From NCBI GenBank assembly GCA_963556495.2, contig OY747713.1:26351961-26415960 (forward strand): a stretch of DNA of 64,000 bases, read 5' to 3'. Shown here piece by piece: positions 47,412-59,500 of this stretch (position 1 is the stretch's first letter; every line of letters begins with the position of its first letter). The translations under genes were made by a program, and so were the position numbers. This DNA is from Valencia hispanica. Lineage: Eukaryota > Chordata > Actinopteri > Cyprinodontiformes > Valenciidae. Under the pieces are notes generated by a model, which was not told the DNA's origin, made no database searches, and saw nothing but the letters and a program-made list of their open reading frames with translations.

Positions 47412-47599
47412 ATGGGCAACACGGCCACCAAGTTCCGCAAGGCGCTGGTGAGTGGCGACGAGGCGCTGGCCTGTCAGCTGTATGAGGGCAACCCCCAGTT
47501 CAGGGACAGCCTGGACCCGAACACATCATACGGAGAGCAGTACCAGCACAACACACCTCTGCACTACGTATGCCGCCATGCCATGACACGGCTGCTCAG
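47412..47599 (+). CDS. ankib1: ankib1 coding exon 1
   Basis: The exon starts at 47259 (acceptor TGTGCAG) with a 153-base 5' UTR part; the ATG is 47412-47414. It ends CTGCTCAG|GTTTGT. The coding part is 188 bases, leaving phase 2. A three-codon upstream frame (ATG TTG CTT TAA at 47278) lies in the same exon. Confidence 0.9.
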
Positions 47600-50500
47600 G
47601 TTTGTTATTTAGCTTCTTTCTTCTTCTTTTTTTACATTTTTAAGGCGGGTAAAAAGAAGAGTAAAGAGTGAACTTATTGCAAAGTTAGACAGAAGAGATC
47701 ATCTTCCTAACAGAGTTTCTAAATCAGTCCACAAGGAAATACATCAGCCTTGACTACCAGTGCAAATCTAATCTTATTTAGTCTGATATGAAGCTGCCAA
47801 CTAAAGGCTCAAACATAATCAGCTACATCAGGGAGTACTTGTGATAAAATTTTGTTCCAGTGCTAATTTGGAGCCTGAATTTAATCTCCTAAAAATGAAA
47901 AAAAAAACAGCTCTCCACATTTCAGAGTGCTATGCTGCTAAGTTTGTTGGCAACAATGATCAGTTGCAATTGCTTTCCTCCCAACTAATAATATACTCAT
48001 GGGAGAAAGTTTCCACAATTGTCAGTCCAGTCACTGAATACGCACCGTTGTTCAAGAGCTTACAAAACAAAACAATCTCTGAGGGAAAGATCGTGAAGTA
48101 GACATTTTCACATGACTTTTAATCTTTCACAGCCCCCTTTTGTATTTTAGTCTTTAACTGAGCTGGTGCAAAATCGTCAGTTTTCTTATGTCCGACCATT
48201 TTGTGCTAGATTTCTCTAGAGCCTTTGGGAAAATTATCTTATAACTTACCGTTTCAACCAAGCTCTCTCCATCATATAGATGACCTCACATTTAGCTAAA
48301 AATTACAGATATACAGGACAGCCTGGTGTTAAACCCCAGTCAGCACCACACTTATCGGTTGGTATGAGTTACACATGCTAAAATGTGATGTTTTCTGTTC
48401 ACCAAACATAACGTATTGCTTTATGGCCAAATATCTCCACTTCTCCAGGGAGAACATTTTAAAAGACTTTTGGTTCATTCAGATGCAGCTTTGGAAAGCT
48501 AATTGTAGCTGTGGTACTTCCTTTAAGCGAGAACAAGGTCTTCTTTAAGCCACTTCAAACAAGCCATACATGTCCAGTGTTTTTCTAATGGTCTTTTAAT
48601 AACTTTGAACTGTTAGCCTGATGAGTCTGTGATGTGTAATTGGGATTTTTTTGTGTGTGCTGTTTTTCTGATCATTACTTGAGACAATCTAGGAGATTTT
48701 GCTGGAACGTCCACTCTTGAGCCCTCTGCCAATAATCCTAAATTGTGCCTGGGAATTATTTCTCTAGCTTTATAAATATTTTATTTTTCCTCACTTGAAA
48801 ATGGTTAATCCTTCCCTGGTTGATGGGCAAACATTTTTGTTCTTTGGGCCACTCCTGATGTTTTTTCTCGCACATCTGTGTCCTCCTAACAATCTGTCCA
48901 AACTTTTATTGATGTGGTCTCTCTTGCTGATGATTGATTAATTGGGTGTTTTTAAAAATACTAGCAAGGGTGTTTTTCGAGCAGTAATCCGCAAAGAGAG
49001 ACACCCATCTTGCTTCTGAGTATAGTGTCTACTCTTTCTGATTTTAAAAAAGAAAACAGATCCTGAGTATTAAATCAAACTCCACTGCTGAGTCAACAAG
49101 GTCCTTGTCATTTACAGTTTTAATATCTCCAACCATTGCCTGTAAACGGAAAGCAGTTGGCAAGCTGTTTAAAATTGGATTCATGAAATTAGTTTGCAAA
49201 GAGTTTTACAAACATGACTGCACTAATGCTGACTGCTGCTAAAACCAGACTTGAAGATGCAGAGCAGCCATATGAAACGTTTTACAGCAGAGAAGCAGGG
49301 ACAGAAAGTTTCATGCAAACTGTTGTCCTGGATCGCTGTGCAGAATAAGGTGGCAGGGCATGCAACCAAAGCGAAACTAATAGGGGATTGATACGGCGGC
49401 CTGCAAATATATTGATCCTTGGTGAACTTCCTGACATTTTGTCATATTACATCAACATTACAAGTTTCGTGTTCAGCCCCTGAGTCAATTTTTTGCATAT
49501 CCACCAGCTTTGCACATCTGGAGTTTGTTTCGGATCCAGAGCATCTGTCAAGACTTGTTGCAGCTTCTCAATTGAGATTAGGTCATGACTTTGACTAGGC
49601 CATTCTAACCCATGCAAATGTTTTGATCTAAACCATTCCATTGTAATTCTGATTTAAGGTTTACTGTAGTCGTCTCCTACATGGCTTGTTTGAAACTAAA
49701 AAGCATTCTTCCTGTGGCTTTCTTTCTACAATAGCTGCGTTTATAAGGACACAAGTAATCGGATTAAAAGCCTGATCGAAATAAAAATGCTTCATGTAAA
49801 CACGCCATTCGGAATACTCTGATCCGATCACACTCATTCGGATCAAGATTTCATTCCGATTGAGACGGCTGGGTTATGCCGATTGTTAATCCGATCGTTG
49901 TTCATGTAAACACTTATTCCAAATGTTGGACATTAGTGCGCATGTCTACGTAGACGTACATTACCTCGGCGTAAAACAATAAAGAGATTCGAATTTGAAA
50001 TTGACTGTGTACACAACAATAAAGGCTTTTAGATGTAAAACCTTGACCAGAAAAAAATAAAAGCACACTCTTAAGAACAACGTAGCGCTCCGTTTTAAAC
50101 ACTCACAGCCATGTTAGTTTACAGCGGAAGTCTGCTACTTCTTCTTCTATGGCAGTTTCCGGTATTTTAGATAGTTTTGCGCATGTCAAAATTATTTATT
50201 CCGATCGAACGTGTGGCGGTTATAATCGGATTCATTTTTTCAGGACCCAAGTACGCAGTCAATTTACAATCCCATTTAAAGCTGCAAGCAGCCTCGAACG
50301 GCCCTCGCAGCAAAGCGCCGCTTCGGCCTGTGTCGCGACCGCCTGACCCACGCACCGCCCCCTCAACGCCACCTAAACCTCTCCAATGAGCCTGCTGATC
50401 AAATCTGCATGACACAGTGCTAAAGAAGCAAAAAATAGCAGCTTTGGAACAAAATGGCTGACTCCCTATGGGGTATAGACCCCGGCTTCAAAATATTTTT

Positions 50501-53500
50501 AAAGGTCTTCATAAACTACAAACATTCACTAAATTACACAATCCTGGTTGAAAGCACGGCTTATTGCTGACTCTTTAAATGCATCTAGGGGGCGCTGGGG
50601 AGGAAATCGGCCACGCCCACCAAATATTTGAATAAAAATCTGTTAGGCGTTGAACTAATATCGATGTTGCTGAATTTGGAGCAGATTGGATGATCTTTGT
50701 GGAAATTAGAGGCAAATGTATTTCCATGGCGTGACGCCATGATTCGCCATGCAACCACAGCCACACCCTCTTTCAGCCACCCTCAGTACTGGCCAACAAA
50801 TTACCCCAACTTGTTTTCAGTCGCTGACCAAAGTCAAATGTTGATTAGGTTAAAGGAGGAAAATACTGATTTTTCTATGTAAAACATTGCACTTCCTGTT
50901 TTCAGGGGGTGGGGCTTAAGTGACATCAGCAAATGAGCCTATAAATGTGTTTAGTAGTGGTATGTGATGAGAACCAGGAAGTGTGGTACAGCTGTGACCT
51001 TGTATGTTGAAGTTAATACACCATGTCCTTCTATGGCAAGAAGCCTGACTTTGAGGCTTAGCCACGCCCACATGCTTTGATGCAGCAAAATTATTTTGAT
51101 AACTTTTGATCCCCAATGTCTTAAGTCTGTCTTCGTTTGTTTTGAAGTCTGCAAGTGAAAAGCTCTAGGAGGAGTTCGTTCAAATACAATAAATACAATA
51201 CGACTGATTAAAGACATTTTGCGCTTGTAAACGCAGCCACTCTTCCATAAATCTTGGTAGCTTTGCAGTTGTGACATGTTGGACTGTGCGATATATCGGA
51301 AATTTGTTGATCTCGCAGTATCACTGTACACAATATTACTATTAGAAGCTGTTTCAAAGGGACATTAAGATGTTCATTATTAACATGACAACAAAATTGT
51401 TTCTATGCTAAAACCCATATTGAAGCATATTGACTCTTTTTCTAGGAAGGTAGATTCAACAAGGCTTCTTGAGATAATCTGAGTTTGGGATGTAGTTTTA
51501 TAACTTGAACATGCTTTAAAGTTCTCCGCAACTTCACCACAAACTTCTGCGCTGTGTTCCTTGGTATTTATAATGCGGTTGGTTGCATTAGCAGTCGCCT
51601 AGATGGATGGATGGATGGATGTACTTTATTATTCCCATAAGGGAAATTTCTTTGTTGCAGCAGCACTCAAAATGCAGTAAATAATAAGATGAATAATCTA
51701 ACTTGATTTCTGAGAGATTTCTTGACATCTTAAGACACTACGCTTCCCTTTTCACGACCTTGACCTAAGTTTAGGAACCACTGCTTTATAAGCTTCTCAG
51801 GTTGACCGTCAACCAGTTCTCGAAAAATGGATGTACATATGAGAAATAATGTGATTGTTATAGTGCAGTAGTTATATTAATCATTAGACATGTTGCAAAA
51901 ACAGTAGTGTAGTGTTCTTGTATAGTTTCAGAGTTTAATTTAAAAAATATATAAATTAGGCATCAGCATTGGGTTATAAGCTGAAGATGTGAACATGCAT
52001 TCAGGAGAATGAGTTCTGTTTCTCCTTTCTTGGTGTTATATCTTTGCCTCTTGGATAGATTTTGCTTATATTTTAAGAGCCATTTCTTGAGCGTCCCCTC
52101 TACTTAATGAAAGTGCAACGCTGAATCTCCACAGCTCCCCTGTAAGAGTATTATTAGATTTTAATCCACTGCATTGTGCAGTTGGGAGTCTCAGTTTCTT
52201 CACATTCGATTAAACTAGCTGCACACAGACACAAGCACCAGCACAGTAACAACTGGACTGACAGCAACATTTATCAAGGCAGGAAAAGTAAAGCAGACCT
52301 GCTAAGTCATAAACTGAAATATCGGGGTCAATTTAAAGAACACCCGTGGAGTGAGAGGTGGTTGTAGCTTTTTTGTACCTCCTGTAGAGATTATTAAACT
52401 GCTGGCCGTGACCAAGAAAGCCGTATCTTTACTAGGTACCCTTTATCTCCTCCTTACACTTCTTAGCCTTTCTTTCCACGATTAGAACAGGAAGCTGTTT
52501 GAAAAGGCCAGTCAATTATCTGTGCATCTGCATGTGTGGAGGAGCATTTAGGATTTGAGGAGGTTGAAGGTGGGGGGGATGAATCCACGGCTGCTTAATG
52601 TGTCTGTGTCTGGGAACATTGCATGCGGCGAATCAATTGCTGTGCTATTTGTGTTCCTTTCCACTAACCTATAATAGGCCAGAGAGGCGTGCTGGATGTT
52701 GCGCTCTGCTTCTGATAAGCATCGGAGGAAATGCTTCTTTGTTCCAGCAGGCTCACTTGGACGGAGACGAGCAGAGAAATCTCAGACAAAATAACGACTA
52801 ATATAAGAAGACATGCGTGGGAGTTTCTTTTCTGTTTTTGTTTCCTATTCCAGATTATTTTGAACATATCTGCTTCATGCTTATTCGTGCTCCTCCAGTC
52901 GACAGTGTGGGTCGGCTTGGCGTGTAATCCTATGAGATGTGAAAACCCGGGGAAACAAACGCAGCTATTACAGGAAAAAGGGTGTAGTTCAGGAAGTGTA
53001 ACCCTTCCTCCACAAGAAGTGAGTAGGAAGTCTTAGAAAATATGTAAATAACCACACTGATTCATTGAGAATCTTTAGCCTCTATTGTTTAGAGACAAAA
53101 TAAGGAACATTTCTTTCTGAAGCGCAACCCCAAAACCTTAGGAGGTATTTGTGGAGATTTACCACTTTGCTTTCGGAGTTTAAAAGGTGACCTCTGCCAG
53201 CCGGTGTCCCTGTTGGACTCGCCTCCATTCAGCCTTAACGGAGGGCTTTTGTGCGTGTAAATGTGTTGAGGTGGGGGGTATTGGTTTGCAGCTGAGAGGG
53301 AATGATTAGCGATTATTACTGTGCGAGTGAATTGGCTGTGTATTGTGATTAGAGCAAAGCTGCCGGAGCTTGTGGCTGACAGGATAAGTGGGTCGAAAGG
53401 GGAAAATGCAGGGCTGCACGCTCCGGGAAAACATTTAAAACTTTGAGGCCGTTCAGACCTGGCAATAAGAGCCGTCCTGAGTGATCTGATCACATCCAGG

Positions 53501-56500
53501 CAGTGGAAAATACGGGTGTGACTGCGCTCAAAATCCTTTTGGGACTGTTTAGCGTTGTAATTTAGCCTAACTGTACACTATAGTATTCTTAATTCAGTTT
53601 TTTATATTTTTATCTTCGTTTGAATCTGTCACTTTGCTGCTGCGACAGATTCACACCAAGGCCTGAATTTCCTCAGTCTGGGACAATGAAGGGAATTTCT
53701 GTTGTATTCTAACCAGATAATTTCATTCGAAGATAACATAATAACATATTGCAGTGGCAATGAGTTAGTCTTAACAATGAATTAAAAATGTTCCAGAGAT
53801 TATTAATCAAATGCAGCTCTAAACAGATGTGTTTTAGCCTTGATTTCAAGGATCTCAGTGTTTCAGCAGTTTTGCAATGGTCTGGAAGTGCTGTTTTAGA
53901 TTAGAGGACTGTTCCAAAGATGGTCTGGAGCGCTTGATTCTGCATTCATCAGGAAGTTAGAAAGTCTGAATTCAGTCAGTCTTCAGGAAATATTCTTAAG
54001 CAAAGGACTATTTTGGTCAGGTTTTGGTCAACAAAGGAGCCGTTCGTCGCAAGACATGTCGTAGCGTTTAATGCATCAAGTCCTCTCTACCTTGGATGTT
54101 TCATATTTGTTTTAACAACCAGTGATTTACTGTAATTTTCTGTCATACACGTATTGGTGTACTGTAAGGAAGAATGGTTATGTGACTCAGTAAATATTAC
54201 CTTCCAGTCAGAGGTTAATCAGTGGTCCTATCAATCATTTCATAAGAGTTAGCTGGCCTAAACGATGGTCAATAGGGTATAATATACAATCTTGAAAATA
54301 AGATGAAGTAAAAATAAATTGATATACAAGTAATTTTACATATGTTCATTTAAAATACCTCAGAAGTAATGAACTGACTAGCTCATTAGGGTAAAGTGGG
54401 GGGTGGACAAATTGATGAAGCATGAACTGACTCAAAATCTGAATTTTCTCAGTATTTTTGCTGACCACATGAAGTCAGCTAACTGTGCTAAACTAAAATA
54501 TTGGATGCTAAAGACCGTTAAAAATGCCATCCTCTATATTATTCTGGCATTGTTTCAGGGATGCAGGATATATATCAGCATTACCATCGTATCGGCCAAT
54601 CTTGGTAATTTTAACATACTAGTATCGTTTCGATAAGTAAAACTGTGCCTATGTTATTATCAGATATTTATTTCCATCTAGTTGTAATTTGTGTGTGTGT
54701 TTCTGGAAAGACGGTGGGTATTTGTTTGAGCAGGAGAAGGTGATGGTGATGCAGCGCAGAATTGTGAGGTGTTTAAAGCTGCAGTAGGTGACTCAGAGAG
54801 GAGAGCAGACTTTGCTTGAAAATGTAAACCCAAACAATCTTCACGTCACACCCCCTCCCTCTCCGATGCACTCAAGCCCCGCCTCCAATGCCCTCCTCCC
54901 TCCTTCGGCTGCGCTACTGGCGTAACAACTGCCAAAGATAATCAGCTGACGCGACTTTCGTGAATATTTCCTAACAGTAAACCACATATGACAACATTAG
55001 CTGTGAGTGCACGGATGATCGCACGCGCTGCAGAGGTTTACTGTAATACCACCACCAAAAAACAAAAAAACTAATATTACTCAAGCAAGGGTAATTTACC
55101 TGTCAAGCAGAAACATTGCCAACTCGGAATCAGTTTTAAACGCTTTCAGGTCCCGTAGCTCCCTCCACCTCTCAAAGGCTACGCCAATATTTACCCTCGC
55201 TCGGTCAACTTCTTTCTTCTTAGCATTTTTGTCCTCCTCGGTCATCTTCTTTTTTGTTATCTTAGACGTGTATGCTGTAGGGTTAGGGTTACGTAGCGGA
55301 GGGAGCGAGGGGCGGGTCACGGTGTGTGTGTGAGGAGTGATAGACAGATGTCAGACACTCCATCAAACGCTGCTCTGGTTCTGATTGGCTGTTTTCTACC
55401 GGGCGCGGTGGATTCTTGCAAATCGCAGTAGGGGCTGTAGGCGTGACCAGTTGAGCTGCTTTTTTACAAATCTAATTTCCTACTTTCAGGACATATGGAC
55501 ATTTTTAGGAAATATCACAAAAAGTTACTTTTATTCAAGTTACCTACTACAGCTTTAACCGAAGCAAAGAAGCCATTTCAGCAGTGGCTGTTTTTTTGCT
55601 GCATTGTAAGGGTGGGGAAATATGTATAATAACCAATATTTATTGATATGTGCCATAACGACTTAATATCGGATATCAATATGCCCACATTTTTCAAATC
55701 TGTGCATGCCTACATAAATCTCTTAAAAGCCTTTTTTACATCAACTGTTGTTATATATGTGGTATAAAGTTGAAATGAATATAATATATATGACATTTTC
55801 AAAAAAAAAAGTTTTTATTACAATTCTTAAGAAGAGCACTCAATCAGCTAATCGGTGTTGGCGGGTAAAAGCTTTACAACTGGTGGATCTCTAGTGTTGA
55901 CATCTGATTAATAACGTAGTTAGGGTGATGTACAGTTATCTAGCATGTCGACCAAACTAATTAAGCAAACTTCAAAGTTCGTGATCCTCGATCCCGGATG
56001 GTGAGATGTTTACTTTTGAGAATCCTTTTTTTTATGAATAATTTAATGGGGAGAAACCTATATCTATATATTTATAGTATACAAACATTTATATACAAAT
56101 ATATTGATTTGGATACAAAGAAGGTCACTATCTAATCATTCAGGATGGATTTTATTTCTACCTGCAAATGGTTGTTATGAGTCTTATCTATTTGCATCTG
56201 AGTAATCTGTTGTAAAAGACAAACAAACCCTGATTTAATAGTTTTCAGTGAAATAGAACATTTACGTTTTTAACCCTGTTTTCCTCTTTTATTAAATTAT
56301 CATTAGAAAGACTCAGGGATTTAAAATAATCAGGTTTTCTGAGGCCTAACACTTTAGTGGATTAAAAGGATGGTGCCAACTGAAGCTCTAATCAGTAAAT
56401 AGGGGTTTTGACAGACAAACAGCAGAAGGAAAACTGTTTCCTAAACAGAACTGCAGCAACATCCTGACTCCTGCAACAGGCACATTCATTTATTCCCCAT

Positions 56501-59500
56501 GTGTCAGCCAGCATGACGATTATCTCTGAGATGCTAAGCAGAAATAGTTAATATTCTATCATATTTCCTCTGCTCTCGTTTTCTGCTGTTCCTCTTGAGC
56601 ATTCTGACATGTTTGCACCTCTGAACTGTTCTGTCTTGTATTTGCTTGACTTTTCTTTTCTATTATCTTCTTTCTTGTTGATTCCTTCCTGGTTTATCTT
56701 CTCTTTTTTCTTCTTTTTTTTTGTGAGTTTCACCATATCGTCTACTGTCTTGGCTGCTCCGAATAGGTCGTTCCTGTTCATCAAAGAGGGAAACCCAAAC
56801 AAGCGTAACGTGCACAACGAGACATGCCTCCATGTGCTGTGCCAAGGCCCGCAGATCCTGCTGCTGCCAGAGGGTGCGCTCTCTCCGCGGCTGGCCCGAC
56901 CACAGAGGGACGAGCAGCGTCGCGCTGACTGCCTGCAGGTACGACCGCACCAACAAATAAAATGTGGCGTACACCCTGTGGGTGCTCTCAACAAATGTAA
57001 CATTTCATAATGATGTGCTCCTCCTGAGGACAGATGATCCTGAGCTGGACGGGAGCCAGACTGGAAGGAGGCCAGTACGAGAAAGCCAACGTGAACGCCA
57101 CTGACAACCATCACAGCACCTGTCTGCACTACGCTGCTGCTGCAGGCATGAAGAGCTGCGTGGAGGTGAGATCAACTGTGCTGAGACAGTATATACTTTT
57201 ACTCATTTTGGAGTAAAAGTATATACTGTCTTCAAATTCTTTTACATTTCAAGTTAGAACCACAAAGTCCAGTTTAACAGTATGTAACTGTGGTCTGAAA
57301 GCAAAAATATTGTTTTCTAAAAATAAAAAAAAGTCGAATAGAAATCTGAAAATTGGGCCCAACTTTTCATAGAACCACCTTCCAGTGCAACTATAGCTGA
57401 AAGTCTGTTGGATTATGTTGCTACCAGCTTCGAACATCTAGACACTGAAAGTTTTGCTGGTAATTATTTGGCTCAAGTTCAGTCAGTTTGCATGGACAGC
57501 TTCTGTAAATATCACTTTTTAAGTATTGCCACATACTTTCAATTGGATTTATGTATGGCCTTTGACTGGGCTATTCTAACGTATGAATAAGATTTGATCT
57601 AAACCGTCTAACTGTAGCTCTGGCTGATGGTTTTGGGTCGTTCTCCTGCTGGACGGTGAGCTTTTGTCCCACTTTATTTAGTACCATCAACCTTCCCGTC
57701 AGATCTCACCGGCTTCCCTTTTTCCACCACCTATGGTATTTTAAACCAAAAAGTTTACTTTTGTTCTCCTTTGAGATGATCACCTTTTTCTGCATGTTTG
57801 CTGATCTGTTCCAGAGTTGATGCATCTGATTTGTATGATTCACACGTTTTTGAAGGAGTCGGGACTGCATTTCACCATATTTAGTTTAAAACCTCAATTA
57901 TTTCGACTGGTCAGATGTCTTACAGATAACAGACCTTTATTCTCTCTGTTAAAACACAAAACGAACATTTTCAGTGCTTCTTTGGAATTAGGACCACCTT
58001 AGATTGGGACCCGGGCGAAAGGCACAATGTATCGACAGGTGAAACCTGGACTTCTAAAAAATAAGAGATAATTTAGGACTTTTGTGAAAAATATGGAATC
58101 AACCCATTCATGCCTCTTTGCATTCAGATAAATTAACGTCAGATTAGCTCTTCGTGTTTCAATACAATATATTGCATAATGTTTTCTGTTGGGTTTTTTT
58201 TCCTGCAGAATGAGCTTCGTCAGAGAGTGTGCTTGTTTTAGGTGACAGCTGGGCTCGCCCAGTGTACAGTTCTTGATGCCTAAATGCTTAAATTGTGAAA
58301 ATTCTGTGAACTATTCATAATTTCCCATCTGCTTAAAATTTGTTCACTGCTTCTAAAATCTCAACGAAATACAGTGGGGTTTGTGATTGTTATGCGGAAA
58401 AGTGTAGTAAAGAGGTGCATGACACCATAAACTGAAACATACAGCCCATCAGTATTTTTTTAAAGTCTTTACAACAGGTTTATCTACGTTATGTTTATTT
58501 TTATTTTTTCAGCGATTTATTTTAAGAAAATTAGAAACGACTATTTCTATTTCCCTCTTTGCTGAACAGAAACGACCTATATTTCTGCTTATAGTCTGTA
58601 TACTATGATTTTCTATTATTCTACTATCTCTGTGTTGTCTTTATTTTTTCACCTTGTTTCCTCTGATCTAAATTCGTTGTCATGCATCACTTTTTTATCA
58701 ACATCTCTCCTCCTGTTTTTCTCTTTTCTCCTCTTCTACCGGTTCTCTAGCTGCTGATCCAGAGTGAGGCTGATCTCTTTGTGGAGGACGAAGACAAGCT
58801 GACGCCGTGCGACCACGCTGAGCGGCACCACCACACCGACTTGGCACTCAGCTTGGAGTCACAGATGGTTTTCTCCTCCGCCTCGGCTCAGCAGTCAAAC
58901 GGAGACGCACACGGTGAAAGCCGCCTGCTGCAATACAAGGAGGTGAGAACATAGTCACGAGATCTGGGGGTTTCCTGCTGGCTCAAGTTATTTTTGCATC
59001 TTTGTTGTATCCTTGAATTACTTTGTGCTGTTTTTTAATCAGAAATGTACACAGTGAAGTGATTGTGTCATTTAAATTATTTATTTCCCTTTTTGTTTTT
59101 TTACTAATGTCACCTAGCAGCGTAAACTCTGTTGATGTTAATTTAATGTCTACCTTTTGGATATGACATAATACATGAACAGAAAGGGGAATTCAACAGA
59201 AACAGTAAAAAACACAGGGCTGCTTGTGTCTGTCCGTTAACCCCCATTGTAAAAACATTTTATACCCGCAATTCACTGGCAGCATTGCTAAATATGACGC
59301 TTCAAATTTTGATTATGATTGGAGATGCAGCAATCAATCCGCTTGAAGTTAAAATGGCCAATTTGAATGTATGTGTGTAAGAGGGAGGGAACGCATGACT
59401 GTGTTTGTGTGTTCCTGTGTATCTATCAGGTTGGGTCTTGGGCTGCCTTCTGGCCTGGCACATCTCAGGCCCCCCACCGGGTTTGGTGCTCGGGTGGCAT

